The notes under the pieces are model-generated. The model saw only the letters and a program-made list of their open reading frames with translations, did no database searches and was not told the origin of the DNA. The translations under genes and the position numbers were made by a program. Shown here in pieces: positions 1-12,769 of a stretch of DNA of 64,000 nucleotides (position 1 is its first letter; each line of letters opens with the position of its first letter). Source of the DNA: Margaritifera margaritifera (Eukaryota; Mollusca; Bivalvia; Unionida; Margaritiferidae). The stretch spans positions 4,733,501 through 4,797,500 of the forward strand of contig JAQPZY010001675.1 in assembly GCA_029931535.1 (NCBI GenBank), in the 5' to 3' direction.

Positions 1-1185
1 GAAACCAGGAGAACGTTTTATACAATCGTGCTTTGTCATAAAATATTAGATACATTGAAATAAGAGATGTATACTTGATGGAACGAGACGGAGAATCAAT
101 ATCAGTTGCAAGGCCTATCAATACGTACTTATGTGTCCTTATTTATTCAATGGTCATATATCATCGGATTCAGTTGAGTTTAGGTATATGAGTTTTTTGT
201 TTGTTTTTCTTTTCTTCAAAATATGCTCTGTTTTCAAAAAGATGAAATATGTATATATTTTGGACTGGCTTTTAGTCAGTATAACCACAGCATTGATAAT
301 ACGGAGCGGTTATAAGGTCATTAAGGCATGATATACGAAACGCCATCTCCCGCTAATAATATGCATATCACGATTGACACGTGCTTGAAGTAATTCATGC
401 CATTTGTAAATAGAAATATTCAACTTCAAACGCTAGCTCAGTCGCTGTAGTAATGCGATATTAAAAGAACACAATACATGAAACCTTTGTTCTTTGGTTG
501 TCAGCAATAATGTTATTCGTAGATAACATCATTACAGTTTGTTCGAGTCTTTCATCAAATCGTAAAAATAAATGTCAGCTTAGATTGTGGATAACTGCTT
601 GACACAAATCAATTTAGCTTCCAGAGACAATATGGAATATTTATTTTAATACATGTCGCCCAGATAACTAACAATTTAAAAGTTGTGAATCAGAAAGATC
701 ATCACGAACTCAGCAATAGCTTATTAGCAAGTTTTATCCTAGATGGTAATCCAAGACATCTCAGTCCTTCCCAAGTCAAGGGAGTAGACACTACCTAAGA
801 CAAATTTCACGATAAAATGAAATTCAACGATTCAGCAAGACGAAATGAAGTTAAACTTAACGAACCAACAAAGAAACCAAATGTTAGGTTCCGAAACATA
901 TCAAAAAAGGAGCTGTTAGATGGGGAAGACCATAGCAGCCATTTAATGAAATATCTTGTTTCGCTAGTATCTTACTTGCGGATTAATATAATTTTTAATT
1001 GAATTTCAACTATATTAAGATTTGTTGATCAAATATATTTTGTGTGTGTGCAAAGGACCGAATATATACAAATTCCTTGAGCGCATTAACGCCGAGAGCA
1101 TCCGAATCCTGCATATTTTAGGTTGTTTGTGGTATAGAAGGCTCTTCAATCTAAAAATCATTTTCTGCCTTCAGATAGTTTGCAG
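1..1185. other. AT-rich non-coding stretch
   Basis: No recognisable gene, repeat family or RNA. The open frames here (for example 131-331 and 817-1002) are short, low-complexity in composition and show no domain or family signature. Confidence 0.6.
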
Positions 1186-1400
1186 GGAGTCGCGGTTGCT
1201 CAGTTGGTAGAGCGTTAGTCTAGTAATATGGGGGGGGGGGCGTAGAGGACGGGGGGCGAGGGCTTTATGCCCGCCCAGGCCAGCTAGGGTCGGCTGCTTC
1301 TATGTGTCCATGGGAAAGGCACTTAACTCTTATTTCCTCTGCATTATATAGCCAATATTGTGTTGAAAATGCAGTTGAATACCAACCATCAAATAGTTTC
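1186..1400 (+). repeat. tRNA-derived SINE copy A
   Basis: The 5' head reads like a tRNA: an A-box-like TTGCTCAGTTGGTAGAGCG near 1196 in a tRNA-like context, interrupted by a G-run near 1231. The body contains a GGGAAAGGCACTTA stretch near 1311. The 3' tail contains GTGTTGAAAATGC followed by ACCAACCA. The same body and tail occur in the copies at 17020 (plus) and 55505 (minus), so this is a dispersed family rather than a tRNA gene. The G-run has replaced the B box, so this copy is probably dead. Confidence 0.65.
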
Positions 1401-2045
1401 CACAGCGTCATAAAGTATTGAAATGATATTTCGGTTGTTTTATTTATTTTTTCTTCTTCTTTTTACTGCCATAATGGTGAATACAAATATGGCAGACACC
1501 TCTTTTTATCGTCGGAGACATCACCTTGCTATTGGTAGTTTTCCATCATATATGTAATAAACTTTTTTGCTCATCAAATTGAACTCAATATCGGCTTTGT
1601 ATTTTCCGTCACAGTCCGTTTACACTGTAGGAATGGATGAACTGTTTGGCATTTGGGGTTTGATTATTTTATCGGTGAAGTATTGTATGGTGGGTTATGG
1701 CTCGGAATTAAAAACATGTCTCTCACATTTGTTGAATATCCCTAAAAAAAATTAAGATCACATTTCTGGAAAATTTATGAAAGAGATACATCTTAGTATA
1801 GCTTATATGTAATACGATATGCAGATATTTCACTTTTTATAGTCAGGTTTAGATATTATAGTTAGGAATTAATTATCAGATTACGTCTGTTTTACAGAGT
1901 TATGCATTCAATAGGTGATAACAACTTTTCATTACGTCATCAAAACAAATTTAGTTACTTCTTGTATCTGGATACAACTAATCCAAGAAGAAAACATTAA
2001 GCCATTCTTTTTTTACTAAGCGCAAATAAATAATCCCATTGAAAA
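1401..2045. other. AT-rich non-coding stretch
   Basis: Nothing recognised. The 62-residue frame at 1567-1755 has no signature. Confidence 0.55.
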
Positions 2046-2048
2046 ACA

Positions 2049-2608
2049 TACGAGGGGTATTCAAAACGTTATGGGTTTTTTACATCGAAAAATAATGCGT
2101 ATAAAACTCTCTTGACAGTTCGACAACGTCGAACGATTTGTGGCCTCTTAGAGTTTTCTCCGATACAATCTTGTTTTCTTTTTCTTGAGTTAGGCTCAAA
2201 AAGTAAATCCATGTTTCATCACCTGTGACAATCTCATTCAGACGTGTCTGGTTACTCTTTTCATATTTGCAAGCATCTGTTTGGCGATTTCTCTCCGAGT
2301 CTGGTTTGATCAGCCGTCAATAAATGCGGGACCCATCGTGCACAAACCTTTCTGAGCTTTAAATGATTCTTCAGTATATTAAAAACAGATGATGAATTAA
2401 TGCCCGCGATAATAGAAATATCTTCCACTGTGTATCGAGTATCTTCATCAAATTCCCCCATCATATCAGCCACTTCCCGCTCACCAGTCGCAGACAAAGG
2501 TCATCCAGAAGGTGGCTATCTTCCATGGATTCGCGGCCATCTTTAAAACAATGAAACCACCTCAAAATCGTAGGATATGACAGAGAATGACATCCGTAAA
2601 CTTTATGT
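2049..2608 (-). mobile_element. Mariner-like element remnant, internally deleted (copy 1)
   Basis: On the minus strand the fragment encodes pieces of a mariner (Tc1/mariner superfamily) transposase. Near the 5' side is a GRESMEDSH stretch, which corresponds to the GRxSxED segment after the second helix-turn-helix. A helix-turn-helix-like region lies around 2400-2480, and near 2220 the frame reads GDETWIYF, which carries the first catalytic Asp. The plus-strand left edge is TA followed by CGAGGGGTATTCAAAA, the same terminal sequence as copy 2 at 25946. Compared with copy 2, about 460 bp encoding the C-terminal catalytic region is missing between the terminal repeat and the GDETW region. Frames are broken. 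Homology to copy 2 stops near 2606, so the other terminal repeat is not seen. Non-functional. Confidence 0.75.
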
Positions 2609-4100
2609 ACTAATCTTGTAAACTAGAAAGAATCAAATGATGCTTGATCCCGTTACATATAAGAACATACACATATGGGCATATTTCTTCAAAGAACCAA
2701 CTGTTACATGTGTTACAATGCCAGATGAACCGAACACTACTAAAGAATATTCAATTTTTAATGCAATGGTTGACACCGCTAATCATATTACAAGGTGGGC
2801 ATGTATATGAATAACTTTGTAAGGTTACTAATTGGATTATTATTTTCTGTAATTGTATGCAATATTTTATAGATGCATATCTCTATTTGTCAGACGTAGA
2901 ACATGCACATTATGTTGATCGACTGAAGACAACTCTCACGCCACTATGGCACCATTTCTAACGATCAAATGGTAATAAAACATGTAATAAGGGTTGCGTG
3001 AAATTTTAAAGATTTAACAGAAATAGAAACTCTGTATAAACTGAACACCTTTGGATCAACGAAAAAAGTATGCTAGTATTTTGGAGGCAAGTTTGTTTTT
3101 TTTTTGAGGTTTTGTCCCAATTTGTTTTCTCCCAATATGTTGATTGTTTTTAGAAACTTTTTAAGGCTGACGATGAAGCATCTGCACTGGGTAAAATAAA
3201 GATGAACTTTCGTCTTCCATTTAGTTTTATTCCCCAGTAATTGATGATTCTTGACACCTAAAATGATAAATCATGCAACTCATCGTTGAAAATAAATTAC
3301 ATTAGTAGGTGTTGCGTTCTCGAATCTATTGAGTGCTTGAAGTAATAGATTTGAGTGCATCGGAACTGAATCATATTTGACTTTGAAGAAAGGGTCGATT
3401 TCGAATTGAATTTATGAAGGAAATGTCACAAAACGGTCGATATTGGGAACACAGAATAAAAAACATTTCCCAACATTTTATTGGAGGAATTTCCCATTGC
3501 AGAGGATTGACTACCGATTACATTTTCTGATTGTTTGTTTATGTGATATAAACTATTCAGTTGATCTCATTTTTAATCATACAGACTTAATTTTAGCTTC
3601 AACAGTAATCTTTTGTAAAGTTTACACATTTGGTTACATGAAGCAAATGCTTAATTTTCTCATGTCAAACTTTTACTTATCACAGAAAACTAAGCACCGA
3701 GGGATTCGCTACATTTCCATAAAATAGTGGAAAAGCTGATATCGAGTTGAACTCGGCAAAATGCACCAAAAGCATCAGAGCAATGTGCTACAGATCATCC
3801 CGAGCTCCTGAGGAAAAAATATACAGACTTGACCCTTATTGCTGTATAAAGTCTACTTCAATTAGAAAATCATATATACATACCAATTCACATAATTTCA
3901 GACCCTGTTCAAATGTACATACTTTCTGAACTGCAATCTTCCATCAGAGTAATCTTAAATTTAATTACATGACAAGTCATCAATATGCTGGAAAGCAATG
4001 AACTTGAAAAATAAATCTTAAAGCAAATTTCCAAATATCCTGGCTTTAGTTTAAGCAAACAGTGCAAATTAAATATCTTTTGAGCTACAGCTACGATTTA
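2609..4100. other. AT-rich non-coding stretch
   Basis: Nothing recognised. The 94-residue frame at 3443-3727 has no family signature and no supporting context; I treat it as a chance ORF. Confidence 0.5.
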
Positions 4101-4118
4101 TTTTGCAGGTTATACGAT

Positions 4119-4226
4119 ATAATAATAATAATAATAACAATGATAATGATAATAACAACAATGATAATGATAATAACAACTATATTATTATTATTGTTAT
4201 TATTATTATAGTTGTTATTAATATCA

Positions 4227-4285
<59 letters not shown>

Positions 4286-4304
4286 GTTGTTATTATTATT
4301 ATCA

Positions 4305-4348
<44 letters not shown>

Positions 4349-4351
4349 TTA
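4119..4351. repeat. (AAT)n/(ATT)n microsatellite, imperfect inverted arrangement
   Basis: The left side runs as AAT/AAC/GAT triplets and the right side as ATT/GTT/ATC triplets, so the tract can fold back on itself. The 128-residue frame across it (4103-4489) is only the translation of the triplets. Confidence 0.9.
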
Positions 4352-4359
4352 GTTGTTGC

Positions 4360-5624
4360 TGTTGTTATTTGTGTTGATTGTGAGTATCAACAATATTTGT
4401 TTATATATTTTTATCATTATTATTTAAACAATATTTTTTATATGCCGCTCAGTGCTGCACTTAACACAGAGTCGCTCAAATTCAGATAAAGAAACTTACC
4501 ATTACATGCATACAGGTGGACAACCGCAGAACATGGAATATATAACCTCTTTTACATATAATTATTTCCATCTTGCGCAGAATAAGTCTCTTTTTGTCTC
4601 AGGATTGAAAAGAATTACAAAAGTACATGCAGATATATAGACCACAAAATGATAGATAGATAGATAAATTGATAGATAGAATTTTAAAAGTTTGTTTAGA
4701 TCCTATAAATGTTTCTAAATACCATTCTTGTAATAATTTTTTAATATGCTCAGTACCATTCCATATTCATAAGCTAAATGTGTTTAGGAAAGTGTATAAA
4801 TTCTATACATGTTAACTTTAAATGCATTTAATGAAGCTACAAATGTTTAGGAAATTTTGTTTTAGGCTAAAGAAAGCAGAGAAGAATAAAAGATAAAATA
4901 CAATACCATTATTTATTTAATAACTACATTGGTGACTAAAGATTCCTTAGAAAGTCATTGTGCAGAAACAGAATTCATAATGCACAAGAAAAATTCTATG
5001 TCAAGGAAGATCCACAACTCTTGTCAAATTTTGACAGAAATATATGAAAATCCAATTTGATCCACATATTAATTTAAAGTGCGTAATCAAATTTTCTATC
5101 AGCCCATGTAGTCAATCAAACAATGTATTAACCAGAAATAGCACTTATAATGCAATGGGAAACTTCCAAGTCAAAATGGGGAGTGCAAATAACATTTGTA
5201 AAAACAATTTCTTGAAAATCGAACTTAGCCGATATATTTCTAGTATAAAGCCTAACAAACTGGATGTCAGTCGAGTAAGTCCTTAAAACTTTTTTGAGCA
5301 AAAACAAAACTGTGATGAACGGACAGGCAGGAAATAAGGAGATGGATGGACATGTGTGACTCTTTGAATATATCGCCCCTCAACCTCAAAAAAAAAAAGT
5401 GAGGGCATACAAATATAGTTTTACTACAAACTTTAATGAAACAACTAGCTCCCAATGATATACAGTTCAAAACAAACAACTGTGTAAATAAGCTATCATG
5501 GAAAACAAATGCAACATGTGAACTATACCCAAAATATATTTTAAAAGGAAAACTAATCGTAACCCACTAAGTTTAAAGATTTCAGATCTGAAATGAATTT
5601 AATCAAGTCCTAATATCTTGAAAG

Positions 5625-5625
<1 letters not shown>
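4360..5625. other. AT-rich non-coding stretch
   Basis: Contains a short GATA-type run at about 4652-4680. Nothing else recognised. Confidence 0.5.
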
Positions 5626-5626
<1 letters not shown>

Positions 5627-5701
<75 letters not shown>

Positions 5702-5719
5702 TAATATATATATATATAT
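5627..5719. repeat. (TA)n microsatellite
   Basis: Nearly pure TA dinucleotide run of about 90 bp with one interruption near 5696. Confidence 0.95.
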
Positions 5720-6782
5720 CCTCGAGCAACCACTTTTCGTGCATTTAACGTGACTTTCAACGCGTTCGTAATAATATTGTGAGAATCTATTTAAAAAAAA
5801 CCATAGAAAGTGTTCAGCTATATCTACTTCATTTAATCATCGTTAACATTGTTTTGGCATTCATGTACATTTGTTCAGAAATACCGTTTTTCCGAGCGTG
5901 AGTAATTTTGCTTATTTCCGGAAGTGGCATCCATGGTTCGTGACGCTAAATAAAAAGTCACGTGGCATATGACTGGACTGTGCCAGTTATGTCAAGGCAT
6001 GGATATTATTAGTTCATACCGTTTCCATGTTTTTGAAATAATAAAAAAATAAAAATTTAAATATTAAATTCTTTTTCCTGTTAATTCTATATGCAGTTTG
6101 TGCACTTACATTACTGCTTGCTTGTTCTTTACCATATAAATACATGACTCAATAGATTGAGAGACAGACAGACAGACAGAGGCAGAGGTAGAGATAAAGT
6201 TTAAAATAGACACTGGTGAATGGATACACATTTTATTATAATAGATTCAATGTTTTTTGATGTAGAATATATGTTCATTATGAAATAATACTGAAACGAA
6301 AAAGTCCGTAGTGAATATACATTTCGAGTGTAAATTTTTCTTACGTTGTATAAGAACCTCACATGACTAATACCAAATATTTACATTGGCTATCACGTTG
6401 TATAAATTCCCAATTTGGTTTCCTGTTCAAGACATGTAAACAAAGCCATCATGTGATCGGCGGCGCTATCTTTAGCATATAATAGAAAATTCAAGGCCAA
6501 AATGTCTAACACAAATAAGGCATTAGTGAAAATATAGATTTTCATTAAGATTTTTTTAAATTACATGAAATTACCTGTTTAAATGTCATTTGGTCTCATT
6601 GTGCTATTTAATTCAATGCTGTCACTCTTGCAGAACGCTTGTAACACAGTTGATGACGTCATTATCTCGAAACAAGCGCGTTAGATCGCGAGAAACATGG
6701 CGCACGATCGATTTATGTGAGAGAAGGTTCTAACTCCTTCTGTAATTGTCAATTAAATTGTCCAAACTATGTCTAAAAGAAA
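5720..6782. other. AT-rich non-coding stretch
   Basis: A short CAGA run lies near 6163-6180. No gene recognised. Confidence 0.5.
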
Positions 6783-6998
6783 CCGTCTATATTCGCTTGT
6801 AACTTGAGTCCAACTGCAAACAATATAGACCCTGATCTGCCGTAGCATAATGCGCCGGCAGATCAAGGTCTATGTCGTTTGTTCTACTGATTACTCATAA
6901 CAAACTGCATAGACCCAGATATGCAGGCGTATCATGCGATGGCTAATCTGGGTGTGTGCAATTTACAGTTGGGCTCGACTTATAAGTGAGTATAACGG
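6783..6998. mobile_element. Palindrome-rich MITE, copy 1
   Basis: The ends are diverged inverted repeats of about 33 bp: 6783-6816 begins CCGTCTATATTCGC and 6966-6998 ends GAGTATAACGG. Inside are two long imperfect palindromes, 6817-6881 and about 6900-6961. Each has arms containing the core AGACCCTGATCTGCCG or a variant and a centre related to GCATAATGCGC. A spacer of about 20 bp separates them. The second palindrome is more decayed. The same arrangement recurs at 8318-8631. No coding capacity, so it would depend on a transposase elsewhere. The superfamily is not identified. Confidence 0.7.
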
Positions 6999-8312
6999 AA
7001 TTAGAAATCTGCATACGCTACTATGATCTAAAAATGAAAATATTAATAAAATGACAACTGAAAGATACTTGGATTATATATTAGGAGCAGCATCTTTTCC
7101 TTAATTATTGTCAGTGTTTGAGTTGTTATGAAATCTCAACAAAAATACAACTAAATACATCGTTTTCAGATACTGGCATACCCACATACTTTTTCGATAC
7201 ATAAAGTAAAATTATACAAAATATATACAATAGATAAAAGCCATATTAAAATTTAAATAATGTCTACTCTTTTTGCAAAAATACTCCTTCAAATATCCAT
7301 TGCTTTTTTTTCATTCTGAAAAAATGTTTAAAAATTAATACAATTTTTAGAACTTACTTTTCATTGGCACCATATAGCCACTGTTGTACTGAGGTGCCGT
7401 TAAACCCAACTACATTCATGCATACTCTTTTAAACTGCATATAATATTGGTGCTTGGAGACATAAGCATATCATGGTATATATACTTTTATTGGCTATAT
7501 TGCAACAGAATTTAAATTTAACAAGAAACAAATAGGATACGTAATAACAATGACAACAAAATTAATCTGATGTGACTTAAATGGACTCCAACAAAATGTG
7601 GAAGTGTGCCCAGAATTTTTATCAGTAGGTTTCATGAAAAAGATTTGTAAATTCAGTATAATTTCTACTAATGTGGAGTTTATGGCCTTGTCAATTACGT
7701 AGCACTGAAGAAATCGAATGAGTTTGATTTCACTTAGTAACAAACACAGGTTACAGTAGAGATTCCGTTACATCCCCTCCCCACTCAACAGTCACATATT
7801 TACCATCATTATAAGAGCTGGAGTTGTAGTTTGTGTTATATGATCATTCATCACCATCTCTAGTCTCTGAGGAATCATTTTTTCTTCCTGTGACGTTGGA
7901 CTGAAAATAAAATATAAATACTGTTTTCCACATTTTAGCATTAGAACAAAACTAGTGATAAGAAGCACACATTTTACCTACTTTACTTCAAATAATAAAA
8001 TTATTATTGTTGGGTTAAATATTCTTACAGTTATCTACCTATACCTGATTTCCTTGAATCCATAAGTAAACACGTAGGACGGTTGATCCCTAAAATATGT
8101 TTTGAAGATCATACAAAAATCAAGGATACTGCTTATAAAATAAAGAAAATAGAGCTTCACGATCCAAACTTTGTCATATTTAATATCTGGGACAATTTGA
8201 AAACGAGTATTTAAAGAATGATTTAGGAACTACGTGACAGTTGTGCAAGGTCATGAGGTGTCACACCTGACGCTTAAAGCTGCAGCAGATCTCCTTACCA
8301 GATCATAGCAAA
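6999..8312. other. AT-rich non-coding stretch
   Basis: No recognisable feature. The minus-strand 82-residue frame at 7495-7743 has no signature. Confidence 0.5.
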
Positions 8313-8317
8313 TTGAT

Positions 8318-8631
8318 CTACCGTGTATAATAATACGTTACTAACTGCAAACTGGATAGACCCAGATCTACCGTCGCATAATGCGCCGGCAGATCTGGGT
8401 CCATGCAGTTTGTAAGGACTAATCAGTAGAACAAACAACATAGACCCCGATCTGCCTGCGTAAAATGTGTGCTTCATAATGCGCCGGCAGATCTGGGTCT
8501 ATGTAGTTTGTAAGGACTAATCAGTAGAACAAACAACATAGACCCTGATCTGCCGGCGCATTATGCGACGGCAGATCAGGGTCTATGTTGTTTGCATTTG
8601 GACCTGGATTAAACGCGAGTATATACGGTAG
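8318..8631. mobile_element. Palindrome-rich MITE, copy 2 (three hairpin units)
   Basis: Starts CTACCGTGTAT and ends ATATACGGTAG, with TTGAT directly repeated on both sides (8313-8317 and 8632-8636), which fits a 5-bp target duplication. It contains three palindromic units: 8348-8412, about 8432-8512 (centre enlarged by about a dozen bases) and 8530-8594. The last is 65 bp and self-complementary by eye except at one symmetric pair near the centre. Spacers between units share GTAAGGACTAATCAGTAGAA. Same family as 6783-6998, which has two units. No coding capacity. Confidence 0.75.
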
Positions 8632-8639
8632 TTGATACA

Positions 8640-10330
8640 CATGATGCAACAGATTCATGTGATCTTAAGATGTTCAGACATATGTATTAACTATACTAAC
8701 TTTCAGTCAGGTAACTTAGATCGTTTTATTTCCATACATAATATTCATAAAAATGTTGGTATCAACCATAATAATTTTGTCAATCCGTGCATCCTAAAAT
8801 GAGGTGTTATGCAATATCTTATCAAGTTCTGCAGTGTACTTTGGAAGAAGGACCACTGAATAAAATACATTTAACAATGATCAGGAACACATATATATAG
8901 TATATTTTCAAAATCAATTCGAACAAATAAAAACATTAGCCAATCATCAAAGTGCATGTAGCGAATAGTAACGAAGTAACGAGTCATCAGCTGATGCCTG
9001 GTTCTTCCTTTTGCAATGAATTTTGTTCGATGACTATAGGTCTCCATCAAATTCAAAACGTCATATCTACTTCCACCCTCTTCCTCCTAAGAAAAGAAAT
9101 GCCACCTTGTAAATATTTTCCACGTTATATTTGCTTGTGTTTTTCACTAATTCGGTACATTTTCATAATACTTACACACGGAGTAAAGACAATTGCATAC
9201 AAGATACAAAAATTTCAAGTCAATTATCCAAACATGACTGTGATCAGAGTGTTCACGTACACATGGGCACTACGCAGGGATTTTGACCGCCTGTTAAAGA
9301 GACAATTTCCAGAGAAAAGTATTTTAAACTAATGGATGTATTATAGAGGCAGTAATGATTTAATTCCGAAACAGGCGTTTCTGTTTCTCTGAGAAAAAGA
9401 AAGAATGAAATGCTGAAATTCAGATATATATTTTCGTTGTCATGCGAAAAGGACGGACATTATCGGTAACCCATTAGAATACTGAACGCTGCGGAAGAGA
9501 TGGGAGCGGCATCAACCGAAACAACAGATGTAGAGCACAGCCTGTATATTACAAAAATAAGCATGTTATGTGATATATATGATAAATCCATAATTTAAGA
9601 ATATAAGTTATTAATTACAAAGGCATCAAAATAAAACAATTCCATATATTACATCCCGATATCAGCACTTCAAGTTATTTCTTTGACTAACTTTCCTGTC
9701 GGGAAGCTGCTGGGCGGTTACAGGACTCAGTGCACAATTATTTTCACGATATTATTCTCTACATTTACTTTTCAGAACCAAACTTTCCAGTTTGTCCAAA
9801 TCCAAAATTAAATCATATGTTAATCAAACGTATCTTCCTTGACATTACAATGAAGTTCTAATCATAGGTTATTCTGCACTTTTTGGAGAGGCTGAACTGT
9901 AAACAAAGCATCGTGTCATAGGTCACAGATTTCACTTCTGGAACATCATCTTTGCCTGACTGATCACCATGCACTGTAGGCAAAATACACAAGGAAAATT
10001 ACACCATAATCCTCATCTTCTAAAGAATAAACAATTACCGTTAAATCAGTACCGAGAATGTTGAAATCTACGCCAAGGAACACCACCAACTAAGGTTAGG
10101 GAAAATACTCTAAAATAGAAAGGGAATATATACGTGGGTACTGATCCGGAAGTGATCATGTGAGTTAGGTCCGGTTGCTTTAAGGTCAAGGTCAAAGACC
10201 AGCTGCTTGGAAATCGTGGGAATCTTATCATTACACATTCTCGTTCAGAACATGATAAACCAGAGAACATGTCAATATGAATGCGTTTAAAAATTAATTA
10301 TATGTTGAATACCTAAAAGAAATTCTTTTA
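8640..10330. other. AT-rich non-coding stretch
   Basis: No recognisable gene. The frame at 8952-9332 (126 residues) is the longest here but resembles no family I know, and its composition gives no support. Confidence 0.45.
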
Positions 10331-10387
10331 CGGTGTAGATAGATAGATGCATGAATGGAAACATGGATGGAAAGTCTGCTAAATGGA

Positions 10388-10598
10388 CATACATACATAC
10401 ATACATACATACATACATACATACATACATACATACATACATACATACATACATACATACATACATACATACATACATACATACATACATACATACATAC
10501 ATACATACATACATACATACATACATACATGCATGCATACATACATACATACATACATACATACATACATGCATGCATGCATACATACATACACACAT
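10388..10598. repeat. (CATA)n microsatellite
   Basis: About 210 bp of CATA tetranucleotide with a few GCAT variants near the right end. The overlapping HTYI and CMYV frames on both strands are translations of this repeat, not proteins. Confidence 0.97.
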
Positions 10599-10649
10599 AG
10601 GCTTTTACCATACCATAGTAACTTGAAACTACCATTCCTTGGATAAACA

Positions 10650-11277
10650 TTGTTACGAAATTATGTATATGGAATCTATAATGTGCTTAAACTTTTGGCC
10701 TATGACTCTTCTTTAAAGTTGTGTCAAATAGTGAGTCATATTTAAGTTGGGTTTAGTTGTACTATTAATCAAATAACAACATGTTTACTGACCTTTTGTT
10801 CAAGGTCAGAGCTGTTGATCATTTTTCAGTAAAATTCCATGAAATAGACGCATTTAGTATTGCATTCTGGGTCATAATATGACACGCTTCCTGTTGTGAA
10901 ATGGGCCATTTGCAAGTTGTATAAAATACCTGGAAATATTAATTATTTCCATTCCATTTTCGATCTTGAGTTGAAAAGATCTGTTTTTTATGATCAGCTT
11001 TTTGGAATCATCAGATTGTTTTAAATAATAGCCTTGCTGGAATTCTGTAATGATGTAATGCCATGCTGTATAAATAATTCAAAAGGAATTATTTATTGGA
11101 TCATTTATCAGAGCTACCTGGAGTTCAATTTAGGATTTTCTCGGATGCCTCTGAAATTTCTTAAAGATGATCTGACATTATCGTTGATACACTGGAACAT
11201 TACAGACTCATTCATTCGGAACCATCATCTATCGGAACATTACAGACTCATTCATTCGGAACCATCATTCTTTCGGA

Positions 11278-11278
<1 letters not shown>
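10650..11278. other. AT-rich stretch with one short direct duplication
   Basis: The sequence CGGAACATTACAGACTCATT is present twice, near 11190-11215 and 11230-11255. No gene recognised. Confidence 0.5.

Positions 11279-11327
<49 letters not shown>
11279..11327. repeat. (TA)n microsatellite
   Basis: Pure TA dinucleotide run of about 48 bp. Confidence 0.95.
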
Positions 11328-11329
<2 letters not shown>

Positions 11330-11989
11330 GACTTGTGATTAGGACACTAATAATTGTTGTATTATTTGGATTATAATACACGATACTGTAAGTGTATTTT
11401 GATTTTCACATTAATTATTTAGAATAAATTGTTTGTTGATTTTTACAAACATTGTTGTTTCACTTTCTTTTTGTTACGTTTGTTCGACCCATAGAGTCGT
11501 AACAACATACAGGCATATAGAAATGCGCATTTATTTCTAAAATGAACGTTCCTCGATAACCGTGTAGCTATATAAAGTCATACTGACCAATAAGAGGTGG
11601 ATACATGTAAAATGCCCCCCCCCCCCAATTATATACGTTGGAGTGCTGTTTAAATTAATAGCTAAAAGATACGCACGCATACCTTTAGAGACGATGCAAA
11701 TTTACATACATGCGAAAATCCGTTCACATTACCAAATACGTAAATCAACATACGTATGTAAATTTGAATGTGAACGGTGTAATAAAGTATCCTAGAGGTT
11801 AGTGCTTTCTTATGCAGTGGAATAAAAACTCTGGAGGAAAAGAGAGGACCATCAGAAAAACCGAACAAACGTGAAGCATAATACTCAGTTAAAAATAAAA
11901 TAGGGTTTTCATTTCAATAAAAGACAAACTGATAAAAGCTTTAAAAATGTGTCAGAATAAAGTTAAGAGGTTTTTTATATTTTCATAGT
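11330..11989. other. AT-rich non-coding stretch
   Basis: Contains one C-run near 11616. No gene recognised. Confidence 0.5.
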
Positions 11990-12089
11990 CCATCGGATGT
12001 GTTCATCTGATCTAGAAGGTAAGCGGAACAATCGGATGCGTTCATATAATAATGAAGGTAAGCGGGACAATCGGAGGCTTTCATGTGCT
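11990..12089. repeat. 39-bp minisatellite, left part
   Basis: About 2.5 copies of a unit containing GTTCATCTGATCTAGAAG then GTAAGCGGAACAATCGGATG. The same unit resumes at about 14050-14215, on the far side of the MITE pair, so the array was split by an insertion. Confidence 0.8.
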
Positions 12090-12092
12090 ATA

Positions 12093-12766
12093 GGTGGCTC
12101 TCTACAGTTTCATACTTTGCATAGGATTTAATTTTTAAAGAAAAAGAATTCCCAGGTTTTCCTCACTGGTTATCCTAACTATTTAAAAATGACCTTGTAT
12201 ATCTTGGGTATTGTTAAAAGAACTTTTAATTCCCTTTGTTTTGCTGTATGATTGATGAGTGTAATTTGGGTTATAGAGTATACACATTGGCCTTACTTCA
12301 GATGTGCACCTATACAAAAAACTGCTAGCTCCACTTAGTCATTTTCAATTCCTGGACTTTAAAGATAAATTGTTAAAAAAAAAAAAAAACAAAAAAAAAA
12401 AAACAACCGATCAAATTTTTACTTTTTATATATTTTTGTAATTCATTTGTTGCACTTTCGGAAGCTGTTATTGCCTACTCTGGCAAAATTCGTTTTCCCT
12501 ATTTTAATAACTGCTAAAGTTAGTGTACTTTAGACTAGTTCAGGCTGATTTTTAGAGCACATGGGAGCAGCCATTTTTGTCAGCTGTGTGCTTAGATCAT
12601 GTACAATTTTCACAAGTAAAATATGTAAAACAAATTCATCCACAGTACATGAAAGTAGCATAGAGGTACGCCAACATTCTCTCCACTGTGCATGTTGCAA
12701 ATGCAAACAACTTCACCTTACACCTGTCACTCTGTCAGTAGTACGTACAATCTTTAGAGCGCCACC
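12093..12766. mobile_element. GGTGGC-ended MITE, copy 1
   Basis: Begins GGTGGCTCTCTACAG and ends TTAGAGCGCCACC, giving short inverted ends, with ATA on both flanks (12090-12092 and 12767-12769). It aligns along its length with 13497-14046 in the same orientation. Landmarks shared by both include CCCAGGTTTTCCTCACTGG, GTGCACCTATA and GTACATGAAAGTAGCATAGA. A poly-A-like tract and about 110 bp after it (12376-12520) are present here but deleted in copy 2. The open frames inside (for example 12561-12770) are shared with copy 2 but carry no transposase signature. Confidence 0.75.
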
Positions 12767-12769
12767 ATA

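Noticed and set aside
4103..4489. 128-residue Ile/Val/Asn-rich frame
   Set aside because: Translation of ATT/AAT triplets running into flanking DNA; no domain and no coding-like composition.
8952..9332. 126-residue ORF as a host exon
   Set aside because: No domain, no splice-site-flanked pattern that I could defend, and no neighbouring exon candidates.
10287..10650. Overlapping frames of Cys-Met-Tyr-Val and His-Thr-Tyr-Ile repeats on both strands
   Set aside because: They are only six-frame translations of the (CATA)n microsatellite.
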